Part shown: positions 44,004 to 52,115 of the stretch, piece by piece
Position numbering within the stretch: the stretch's first letter is position 1
Layout: every line of letters begins with the position of its first letter
Source: Marinomonas flavescens
Lineage (GTDB): Bacteria; Pseudomonadota; Gammaproteobacteria; Pseudomonadales; Marinomonadaceae
DNA length: 64,000 bases
NCBI RefSeq assembly: GCF_004352835.1
Contig: NZ_SJSB01000010.1
Span: 1 to 64,000, forward strand
Direction: 5' to 3'
The notes under the pieces: model-generated
What the model saw: only the letters and a program-made list of their open reading frames with translations
What the model was told of the DNA's origin: nothing
Database searches by the model: none
Position numbers and translations under genes: made by a program

Positions 44004-45140
44004 TCAATTCCCTGGTCGATTATAAAAGAATTTTACTTTGCTTTTGCCATTAGTCCAATACCTGACTGCAAAGGCATCAGGTCGATTACTGTCTTTGCCA
44101 TAGAGGGGCGAGATTTCGACTTTTATGTCTTTGGGCGGGGTGGCTTTTAAAGCGCTTCGCCATCCATTCTCCATTTTTAACCAGGCGCTGCGATTGAGGT
44201 TGGAGTCCATTGGGAGATAGTTGATCTGCTCTCCCGCGCCAAAGAAGGTCGACGCAACCAAGTGACCGCCATCATCAAGGGGAAGACCGTCTTTGATGCC
44301 GTCGGTTTTACTGGATTTCGATTGTTGATAGGTGTTTCTTTCTCTTGTTTTAAGCTCCAATTTACCACTAACTAGATTAACACGACCGTTAGCGTCTGTC
44401 TTATAAGTATGATCGCCGACTTTGTAGCTTTGGTTTGATTCAAGCTTCGTGTTGAGCTGTTTATTCCAACTGCCTTTTTTGCCCGGTGCGAGTGTGACTA
44501 CTTGACCCGAATCTTTTGCACTCTTTGGCGTCACCTCTTGCTTAATTTGACTTTGGCTATCGACTGTTATCGTAGAGTGCGTGCCTGCCATAAAGCTTTT
44601 CTGCAAGACGAGGGCTTCACTTGGGTGTGAATGAATCGCTTGCATTATCGCCTGACCAGATTGATCGGAGACAGGATGATCATCATCTGCCAAACTCAAT
44701 GTCATGCCACTGGAGTCTATCAATACTGATGGACTGCTTGCGCTCGGCTTTTGGGGCGCAACTCGTAAGCCAAACAGACCAGTAGCATTGAGTCTCTCAT
44801 GGATTGGTCGATCGACATCAGGGCTAAGAGAAAGACCAATGGACACCGTGGTCGTGTTGAGCGTTTGGATATGCTTCCGATATTGTTGCACTTCATCCGG
44901 GTTAGAAGTCTCATCGGGCTCTAACTTCGCGTAGAGATCTTGATGCAAGAGCTTGAGAAGGCGTCTTTTCAAATCCGGCGATAAACGATGCCAACCGATC
45001 AAATGCAACAGTGTCATAATACTGTTGAGATCATTCAGACTCACCTTGCTTGAGAGCGCTTGAATGAGTCTTGAGATCTCTTGCAAACGTTGTTTGTTTA
45101 AACGTTCTCCAGTACTACGGGGATAGGTAATGTAACCCAT
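44004..45140 (-). CDS. Topoisomerase IA active-site-tyrosine peptide fused to a non-specific nuclease
   Basis: The 378-residue protein begins MGYITYPRSTGERLNKQRLQ, the active-site motif of type IA topoisomerases (I-T-Y-x-R), with Y6 as nucleophile and R8 as its partner. Residues about 10-220 are helical, then low-complexity. Residues about 224-376 are a polymorphic-toxin DNA/RNA non-specific endonuclease (Endonuclease_NS_2 type): WNKQLNTKL, HTYKTDANGRV, RERNTYQQ, the catalytic DDGGHLVAS (H293), LPMDSNLNRSAW and a C-terminal RPDAFAVRYW. The ATG is 2 bp after the stop of the preceding topoisomerase fragment. In canonical enzymes this tyrosine segment lies inside the polypeptide, so it has been displaced here. 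Confidence 0.82.
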   Translation of the reverse strand: MGYITYPRSTGERLNKQRLQEISRLIQALSSKVSLNDLNSIMTLLHLIGWHRLSPDLKRRLLKLLHQDLYAKLEPDETSNPDEVQQYRKHIQTLNTTTVSIGLSLSPDVDRPIHERLNATGLFGLRVAPQKPSASSPSVLIDSSGMTLSLADDDHPVSDQSGQAIMQAIHSHPSEALVLQKSFMAGTHSTITVDSQSQIKQEVTPKSAKDSGQVVTLAPGKKGSWNKQLNTKLESNQSYKVGDHTYKTDANGRVNLVSGKLELKTRERNTYQQSKSSKTDGIKDGLPLDDGGHLVASTFFGAGEQINYLPMDSNLNRSAWLKMENGWRSALKATPPKDIKVEISPLYGKDSNRPDAFAVRYWTNGKSKVKFFYNRPGN

Positions 45141-45142
45141 GG

Positions 45143-45925
45143 CTATTCACCGGACTTATACAGTTTAGTCACTAGACCACCAACACGCTCTGGGCGCTTA
45201 TCTTGTGAATAAAGCGTATTGGGATCCGTCCATGCTATACCGTTGACCTTGGTCCTTTCTTCATACCCGAACAGATCTTCATAAACCATAAGGATAGGGA
45301 TATCAGCGGATAGAAGACCTGTTTCTACATCCTGCAAGGTGCTTGAAAGTGACCCATTCCACTCGAAGCTTCCGATATTACCCAAATGCGCCTTGATAGT
45401 CTCGTTAACGATTTCACCGATTTGGGTCACGGACACCTCATCGACATTGGTATTAATATCTATCAAGGAAGAATCTTCCATTAACGTGCTTAGAATATTT
45501 TCAATCGTAGAAGGACGCGCGATTCCATACAGTTCCATCTGCTCAATTAACTCATCCAAACGAAACACAGGAAGCGCTATTTCCTCACCTTCTAAGGTAA
45601 TCTCAAAGTCCCCCCGTTTGATGGCGTCTAAGTCATGTTTCGTCAATGACGGTTCGAGCTTGGGTTTGAGCCGATTGTCTTGGAACAATACCCCTTCCCA
45701 CCATCCTGATTGAATCACCGACTCGACTTCAAACACAAGTGGGATCTGACCATTTTCACTATTGAAAGCGAACTCTAAGGTTTGCTTGATGGTTTCCGCA
45801 TTTCCCATCTTTTCGGCTTCTTCCATGTGCAAAATCAGCTCAAACAACGCTCTCATATCTGGGTCGTTAATTTCATCCAACACGTCAGAGCTCAAGACAC
45901 TGATGTCATCATGTGCACAGTTCAT
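45143..45925 (-). CDS. Type IA topoisomerase C-terminal segment as a separate protein
   Basis: A 260-residue protein. From about residue 24 it matches the second half of a type IA topoisomerase core: RALFELILHMEEAEKMGNAE, the G-W motif (VIQSGWWEGVLF), a GDFEITLEGEE segment, then LDELIEQMELYGIARPSTIE, equivalent to the highly conserved G-I-G-R-P-S-T motif, and TQIGEIVNETIKAHL. It carries neither TOPRIM nor active-site tyrosine; these are on the flanking genes. The ATG at 45925 overlaps the stop of the upstream gene (TGATG), so translation is coupled. Confidence 0.8.
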   Translation of the reverse strand: MNCAHDDISVLSSDVLDEINDPDMRALFELILHMEEAEKMGNAETIKQTLEFAFNSENGQIPLVFEVESVIQSGWWEGVLFQDNRLKPKLEPSLTKHDLDAIKRGDFEITLEGEEIALPVFRLDELIEQMELYGIARPSTIENILSTLMEDSSLIDINTNVDEVSVTQIGEIVNETIKAHLGNIGSFEWNGSLSSTLQDVETGLLSADIPILMVYEDLFGYEERTKVNGIAWTDPNTLYSQDKRPERVGGLVTKLYKSGE

Positions 45926-48900
45926 CAAACATCATCTCCAATATACAGGCGCTGAAGTAACGCCATGGTCAAACTCGGGGGAAATTTATAGTTGAGGTAA
46001 GCATATCGTAACACTCCCGCAGTCGAACGATTGGGTGGAGAGTAAGAGTTGAGTTTGCTCTCAAGCTTATTAAAGCTATACCGATCCGGATCACTCGCCA
46101 TCGAGGTAATGTTCTTGTCTTTTAATTGATTCTTAAATTTGATCACATCATTAGGTGTCATGTTGCTCAGTCGCCCTTGTATCTTCCTGCCATGCACGCT
46201 TAGGGTCACGTTAATTGACGTCGAGCGTACTCGCTCCGCTTCTATTTTTTGCTTGTTCAATAAGTCGAGTACTGCAGCTTTGACACGGCCCATCCCAATA
46301 TTTTTCTTGTTCTTTATAGGCGCATGCTGCTGGATGACAGCATACATTCGTTGAGCAACCCACTTATCAATAATGTCACGACTGATTTCTGCAGAAACCA
46401 TCTGTAAATCAAAGTCTCGCGGGGTTTCCTTGGCCAAACTAACATGCTCTTCTGTTATAGCATTGAGCGGTACACGGATCATTTTTCGCGCGAGTTCGGG
46501 GGCTATTTTTTTTGTGTGTTGGAACAAGTGCCAAGCGATGGTCTCGCCAACGTTGTCATTGTCCGTTGCGAGTAAAATACTCTTCACTTTCGGGCCTTCG
46601 GTGAGGATTGTGTCCAAAGCCTGGGTGCCATTGCTGTTTAAACCATAGTCGGGCAACAATTGTCGCCGTGCCGTCTCTACACTGTCCTCTTGTAACCCAG
46701 ATTTGGTAACAGCACCATTGGTTGGGTAGACGACATATTCTTGCCCAAGCATCCGCGTCAATACACTCACCTTGCCTCTCGCCTCAACGATAAATAGGTG
46801 TTTGGGGAACAGACGTTTTCCATGTTGATTAAGGTAACGCCCTAGAAAGTGGACAGAGTTGCGTGAACCTTGGGAAGTTTTCGGGTCGAATGAAATTTGG
46901 TTTAAGTGATACAACTTAGGGCAAATTACAGCGATAAACGACTTCTTCGCTCTTGAGACTGCAACATTTAGTAAGAAGGGTTGTTTCTCAAAGAACAGTC
47001 GTGCGCTATCACTGTGCGTCTGTACGCCAGAAAATATCACGATGTCTTTTTCCGCGCCCTGTAACTTATGGATAGTATCGATCGTCGTGTCTTTGATTTC
47101 ACACTCCGGAATCAAGTGACCATGTGCCTCATTGGTTTTATACAGTGCATCGCGAATCGCTTCGGGCTGTTTATTGAAGGGGGTTACGATCGCAAGCATG
47201 GATGCAAGCGCAGGTAGAGCGTCTCCTTTTTTCAATAGCTCTTGCCAACTTCTATAACGCAGAACCACCATTTCAGCGATGAGGTTGGCTTCCTCATAAT
47301 TGACTTTGGATTTCTTGCCTTTCCCGGCTTCCGAAGACCCAGGAGTTTCCACGTAGGCCATAGCTGGCAGATCTTCTGGGTCGACTTCTTTATCATTGCT
47401 TGGCAGATAGAACAGCTTGTTGTCGTAAACCATTCGATTACAGTAATCGATGATTTTTTGAAAACAACGGTAATGCCCCCTCAACATAAAGCCTTCACCT
47501 TGGTAGGAATACGTTGAGGCGTGCATTACCAGATGCAATAAACTCCCAGAGGTTGGTGTGAAACCAAGCTCTATCAAGCGTGTAATTTGCTTGGAGCTGT
47601 ACCCTTCCTTTAACCAAGCACTGTAGTCATCATAGACTGAAATATCTTTCTTATTATCAATCACAGGCTCTAATTGGTTGATGTCTCCAACACTGATCAA
47701 TTTTCGACACAGCGACATGGAAGGGAGAGCTAAACGAATATCAGCCTGCCCTGACTCATCGGTGATCAGCAAGTCTATCCCACCGTAGACAAAAGAGCGC
47801 TGTATGGATCCTGGAGTATAGCTTTTGACCTGCAGTAGCTTAGGCAGCATATGAAGGGTTGAGATAACAACAGGCGTAACCATGCAAATCCGTCTTAACC
47901 CTTCAATGATATTCTCTTCTGTTTGAGCAAACAGAACTGAATTTCTCAGTGATAAGAGGTATTCCGCTTCCCAATATCTAGCCGCGATGTGAAACAATAA
48001 CGGTCGATGCGAGGTATCGAGAAGATGTTCAATGTAGATATCTACCGTTACGCCGTGTAATTTCTCGCCATATTCCGCTTCTGGAATGGCTTCATCTCTA
48101 ATGCGCTCTCGATTTAAGCGCGCGACAATATCCAGATAACCTCGGCTAGTTTTGTCCATTTTTAGCCAAGCCGAAAACTCTTCCCTAGCCGTGGTGAAAT
48201 AAGGTAGGCAGTAATCAGTATCAGAGATTGGGAACAAAGTGCTAGGCTCAACATGTTCGGCTCTGATTTGAGCCACGCAGTGCTTCGCTGCAGCAAGCAT
48301 CTCTGTACTTTGCTCGGTTAGGTACTTATGCAGATAACGTTTCGCTTGTTCTATATTGTCAATGCTCGGGTGCCCCAACCTTTGGCAGTGAAGCTGTAAT
48401 TTTGCCAAATAGTACGCTTCATGCTCCGGCAAGGATTTGAGATGATTGAGCTCCTCACACACATTCGTCCAGCCAAAGACAAAGGGCTTCTCTTTACCAA
48501 AAGCGTCAATCACCGGCGTTTTGGCTCTTTCTTCTTCCGTGAGTTTTTTTAACGCATCGCTGGAGGCTAAAAAGCTTCCGTAGTTATTTATCTTGGGTAA
48601 CCAGCGTTGGTACAAAATGAAGTCGTCATCGTCATCATGTAGTACGTCAGGAAAGGCGGAGACGACATTTTTCACCGATTGGTTCGTTGCACCCGCAGCA
48701 ACGATAATCGGACACGGCCTTCCCTCTAGGGCTGCGAGGACACTTTCTTGAGCAATGACCGCTTTTAACATGGATGTCTTACCACTGCCGGGTGGACCAC
48801 TTACCGCCAATACGTTACCCAACTCAGGGTGTTGGGCCTCACAAGCACCAAGATGTCGCGCCATGATAGAGGCATGACGTTGTGTATTATCTAATGGAAA

Positions 48901-49707
48901 CAGCTCGCGCGCTTTTTTCGGATCGCTCTCCCCTGTTTTTGTATCCATATGCCCCATGATGGCACTCGAGTCGATGTTACCACTGTACCAACCCGTTTGA
49001 GATTCAAGATACTGGGTTGATACCGTCTGCGGACAGTTGGTACCTTCGATCGTAGCGAGTAACTTTTTCAGCGGAGTATACTGCCAATCCTCCGCCCTGT
49101 CGGCAAGAAGACCTTGGTATAGATTCGAGATATGCGTTAACGAGCCTTCCGAATCAAGGACCGACGAAATGCTAAACTGGACTGTTAAGTCAATATTGCC
49201 CAATTGTCCACTGATTGACTTGGTCAATTCCTGCAAGCTACTGAATTCGCAGGTATTATAAAAAAAATTCTTCGCCTCTTTTAACCAAGACTTTGAGGTC
49301 CCCAATTGATAATAGGCCGCTACGTTTTCTAGGGCATTCGATGAGCTTGCTAAGGTCAGTTCAGGCTTACTCTCATTGTGTTCACCTAACAGATACTCTG
49401 GGTTAATTTGAATCGGCTTGATAGGATTTGGGTGGAGAAAGAAACCACTTTTATCGCTTGGAATGTCGATTTTGACCGGAATAGCCAACAATAAGTAACC
49501 TCGACTCTCGCCGCGCTTGACCAGCTCTAAAATCAAATAACTGGAACCATTTGGCGTTGGCAACTTTTTCGGAGTGAGTTTCTGACTTAAATCTTTGTCC
49601 CATTCTTCGATTGAGTCAGGAAGTATGAGCTGTGTTCGTTCAGCGTTCTTTAACACTTCGATGTTGTTATGTGATGTTAAAGCGTAAAGAGATTTTAGAG
49701 CATTCAT
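45925..49707 (-). CDS. Fused Upf1-like SF1 helicase and TOPRIM part of a type IA topoisomerase
   Basis: A 1260-residue protein. Residues 1-290 are an unrecognised N-terminal region. The SF1 helicase follows: Walker A GPPGSGKT (304-311), Walker B ITDESGQAD (648-656), motif III GDINQLEPV (674-682), GHYRCF (744-749), VTPFNKQP (841-848), motif V DTIHKLQGAEKDIV and motif VI LLNVAVSRAKK (912-922). From about 965 it becomes a type IA topoisomerase: TOPRIM FIVEARGKV (E975), LLATDNDNVGETIAWHLF (D1049, D1051, E1055), IDKWVAQRM, GRVKAAVLDLL (1140-1150) and TMALLQRLYIG at the end, where the next canonical segment would be the active-site tyrosine. The third acid of the D-x-D-x-E motif is Val1053. Overlaps the 606-aa gene by ATGA. 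Confidence 0.85.
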   Translation of the reverse strand: MNALKSLYALTSHNNIEVLKNAERTQLILPDSIEEWDKDLSQKLTPKKLPTPNGSSYLILELVKRGESRGYLLLAIPVKIDIPSDKSGFFLHPNPIKPIQINPEYLLGEHNESKPELTLASSSNALENVAAYYQLGTSKSWLKEAKNFFYNTCEFSSLQELTKSISGQLGNIDLTVQFSISSVLDSEGSLTHISNLYQGLLADRAEDWQYTPLKKLLATIEGTNCPQTVSTQYLESQTGWYSGNIDSSAIMGHMDTKTGESDPKKARELFPLDNTQRHASIMARHLGACEAQHPELGNVLAVSGPPGSGKTSMLKAVIAQESVLAALEGRPCPIIVAAGATNQSVKNVVSAFPDVLHDDDDDFILYQRWLPKINNYGSFLASSDALKKLTEEERAKTPVIDAFGKEKPFVFGWTNVCEELNHLKSLPEHEAYYLAKLQLHCQRLGHPSIDNIEQAKRYLHKYLTEQSTEMLAAAKHCVAQIRAEHVEPSTLFPISDTDYCLPYFTTAREEFSAWLKMDKTSRGYLDIVARLNRERIRDEAIPEAEYGEKLHGVTVDIYIEHLLDTSHRPLLFHIAARYWEAEYLLSLRNSVLFAQTEENIIEGLRRICMVTPVVISTLHMLPKLLQVKSYTPGSIQRSFVYGGIDLLITDESGQADIRLALPSMSLCRKLISVGDINQLEPVIDNKKDISVYDDYSAWLKEGYSSKQITRLIELGFTPTSGSLLHLVMHASTYSYQGEGFMLRGHYRCFQKIIDYCNRMVYDNKLFYLPSNDKEVDPEDLPAMAYVETPGSSEAGKGKKSKVNYEEANLIAEMVVLRYRSWQELLKKGDALPALASMLAIVTPFNKQPEAIRDALYKTNEAHGHLIPECEIKDTTIDTIHKLQGAEKDIVIFSGVQTHSDSARLFFEKQPFLLNVAVSRAKKSFIAVICPKLYHLNQISFDPKTSQGSRNSVHFLGRYLNQHGKRLFPKHLFIVEARGKVSVLTRMLGQEYVVYPTNGAVTKSGLQEDSVETARRQLLPDYGLNSNGTQALDTILTEGPKVKSILLATDNDNVGETIAWHLFQHTKKIAPELARKMIRVPLNAITEEHVSLAKETPRDFDLQMVSAEISRDIIDKWVAQRMYAVIQQHAPIKNKKNIGMGRVKAAVLDLLNKQKIEAERVRSTSINVTLSVHGRKIQGRLSNMTPNDVIKFKNQLKDKNITSMASDPDRYSFNKLESKLNSYSPPNRSTAGVLRYAYLNYKFPPSLTMALLQRLYIGDDV

Positions 49708-51524
49708 TGGCGATACTTAGCGGAAAGGATTTCTTTCACATTGTTGAATTGACCGTTTACCTGGATCTTACAAACGTATTGGTAACATTCAGGCTCTGAT
49801 ATCGTTAATAACTGATGGCTATAGTCTTTGAATTTAAAGGATCGCTTTTTATCTAAAGAATTTAAGTGGTAAACATGGACAGTTTTGTCTGCTTTAGCTT
49901 TCTTATCATAATGCGTAAATGCTTGACTGGTTTCCTCGTTGACGAAGGTGAGCTCTTCGATAGAGACGCTACTTTGTCCAGACAAGTCTGTTGCGAGCTC
50001 ACCGTCATCGATGACTTCACAGGTATCAGCGAGCCACCCTTGCTGCCCTTCGATAAACAGTTCAAGAAGTTCGAGTCTTGCTTTACCCCGGATCCTAGTT
50101 CCAGCACCTATTTGGGTTATACCCTGTAATTTCAGTAAAGGTGCGGGTATAAAAATCATATGCGCGACACTCTGTGAGATGACTTGACAGACTAAGTGGT
50201 TTCGCAATGCGTAAATACCCAGTTCTCGGTAGACTTTACCGAAAGGGGAATCTTTCTCTTGACTGTAGACATACCAATCATGCGCCGCTTTGCCATCAAA
50301 CGCGACCAGATCTTGATGGTGATGCCCCGAGGCCAGCGCAATGGGGTCCTTCGACTTTATTTTCCATTCTGGCGCTGACTTTATGTTTTTTTTAAACTCA
50401 TAGAGACTGACCCTCTCAACGGCCCCTTTCTCGATATAATCAATGACACTGTGAGCAAATAGCTCCGATTGTTTGATGATGAACTGATTTCCATCAAAGG
50501 GTTGTGTTTTAAATACTAAATGCTTGACCTTATTATAGATAAAACTGCGTTGATAGGTAATAAATCCTTCGTAATTGGTACAAGTCGAAGACATAATCCC
50601 AAGATAGAGCTGACCTTTTTCTCTTTTTAAGGTGACTTTGAGCATGCCTTCAATGAGATCATCACAAGTTAGCTTATCGCCCTCAATACCTAAACGCTGT
50701 AGCTCATTTTTCCAAGCGACCGCGCGAAAGGTCGCGCCTAAAGTCTCAAAAGTAAAGTAGTACTTGTCACCGTCACTGTTAAGGAAATAAAAACAGTGCC
50801 CTATTTTTTGCGCCTCTAGCTTTTGAGCGAGCTTGTCCTTTGCTTGCTTTACACATACCGTCGACTTATGGTTTTCGTGGTCAAAGACTAGCGTCACATT
50901 GTCAATCTCGCAAGACTCCGTGACTACGAGAAAATCATCGATTAAAAAGCCGGGGAACTCGGTATATAGACACTGACCATCGTCACTACAAAACCAAGCG
51001 CTGTACCATTTGTTGTTCGTTTTGGCCGGCTTGACTGTGATTTTGTATAAGTAACCCTTTAACTGAGTCAGCTTTGCTTTAGACTCAACCACCTCAAGCT
51101 TAAATCCTTTCTCGCCTCTCAAGAACCTTAGCTCTACTAACGAATTCTGAGAGGCGCGGTAGCGGAGTTTTTGATAGTTTTCATCTAATTCAGAAACGAA
51201 ATTAAGCAGTTCTTTACCATGCATATCTGAGCAAGAAATTTGAGGAGGTATATTATCGTTATACGACACTACAACAATGATAGGTTTTTGGAAATTACCA
51301 AACTCTACTGGAATTAGCTGTTCAATAAAATGAGAATCTTTGGGCGTTCCTTTGACCAATGCAATGTATTCTTCCCCCTCTATGGGGTACGTGTAGAAGT
51401 GGTTATCTGTTAAGCTTTTCTTACCAATGTATGCGTTTTTAACGCCATTTTTACTTTTAATCTCTGAAAAAAAAGTACCTTTAGGATTCTTACTTAATGT
51501 GATGTTGTAGTATTCTAAATACAA
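49704..51524 (-). CDS. Unknown 606-aa protein, first gene of the topoisomerase-nuclease operon
   Basis: A large protein without recognisable family. It looks strand-rich, with several repeats of the pattern aromatic-x-V-x-x-x-x-F (for example KITVKPAKTNNKWYSAWFCS, and HMIFIPAPLLKLQGITQIGA near residue 460). No signal peptide or membrane segment is seen. It may be a DNA- or protein-sensing scaffold for the helicase encoded next, because the two genes overlap by 4 bp and are certainly translated together. AT-rich codon use like the rest of the island. Confidence 0.7.
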   Translation of the reverse strand: MYLEYYNITLSKNPKGTFFSEIKSKNGVKNAYIGKKSLTDNHFYTYPIEGEEYIALVKGTPKDSHFIEQLIPVEFGNFQKPIIVVVSYNDNIPPQISCSDMHGKELLNFVSELDENYQKLRYRASQNSLVELRFLRGEKGFKLEVVESKAKLTQLKGYLYKITVKPAKTNNKWYSAWFCSDDGQCLYTEFPGFLIDDFLVVTESCEIDNVTLVFDHENHKSTVCVKQAKDKLAQKLEAQKIGHCFYFLNSDGDKYYFTFETLGATFRAVAWKNELQRLGIEGDKLTCDDLIEGMLKVTLKREKGQLYLGIMSSTCTNYEGFITYQRSFIYNKVKHLVFKTQPFDGNQFIIKQSELFAHSVIDYIEKGAVERVSLYEFKKNIKSAPEWKIKSKDPIALASGHHHQDLVAFDGKAAHDWYVYSQEKDSPFGKVYRELGIYALRNHLVCQVISQSVAHMIFIPAPLLKLQGITQIGAGTRIRGKARLELLELFIEGQQGWLADTCEVIDDGELATDLSGQSSVSIEELTFVNEETSQAFTHYDKKAKADKTVHVYHLNSLDKKRSFKFKDYSHQLLTISEPECYQYVCKIQVNGQFNNVKEILSAKYRQ

Positions 51525-52115
51525 AATTGTCCTACCAAATAATCAAATCTAGAAGCTGACTAAGGTTTTTAAACTATTGTTCCATGTAATCCAGATCAGC
51601 ATGAATGTCGGTAAAAAAGCAATGCTGATTAAACGACCGAACAATATCATTCCTACTCCCACTTTTAGTCTATTAACGTTTGGGGGCCTCAAGGTCTTCT
51701 CCCCCTAGATTCGAACGTCGGTTCTGATAAGGAAGATTCTGCTGCTGAGGTGAATGTAGTGGAGACCATGATTATCTTTCTTTTCATCATAATTGAATGA
51801 GCTTCAAGTAGGTTATCACCATTTGTTTCCAGCCATTTATCCATCGACAGAAAATACATTATAAACTTTTTGTATGTCTTTTGGTGAATCAAATACTGTC
51901 ATTATTCGCCGCCGCCCACTCCCCGATTTTCTGGGGTATTGAAGCGACAAAACACATCATAATGTGTGCTAATTAAAATGGGACGAGTTCGACATACAAG
52001 AGCTGCTCCTAGTTTAAAATGGTGATTTTATGCTATTAAATGTTTATTTATCTAATTTAATCATTGATAGTAAGTAAATACCTTAAACAATTTGATGATT
52101 AACGACACCGTATTC
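51525..52115. other. Gene-poor stretch between the operon and umuC
   Basis: This 590-bp stretch should contain the promoter of the six-gene operon. A minus-strand frame at 51892-51689 (67 codons) has a plausible composition but no ribosome binding site or family, and is not called. AAATCGGGGAGTGGGCGG-like GC-rich sequence near 51910-51935 may fold. No tRNA could be assigned. Confidence 0.4.

Noticed and set aside
51689..51892. 67-codon minus-strand frame, and a T-arm-like TTCGAA with nearby GC-rich arms
   Set aside because: The frame has no binding site or family. The TTCGAA is not accompanied by acceptor, D-arm or anticodon stems, so neither a gene nor a tRNA remnant is supported.
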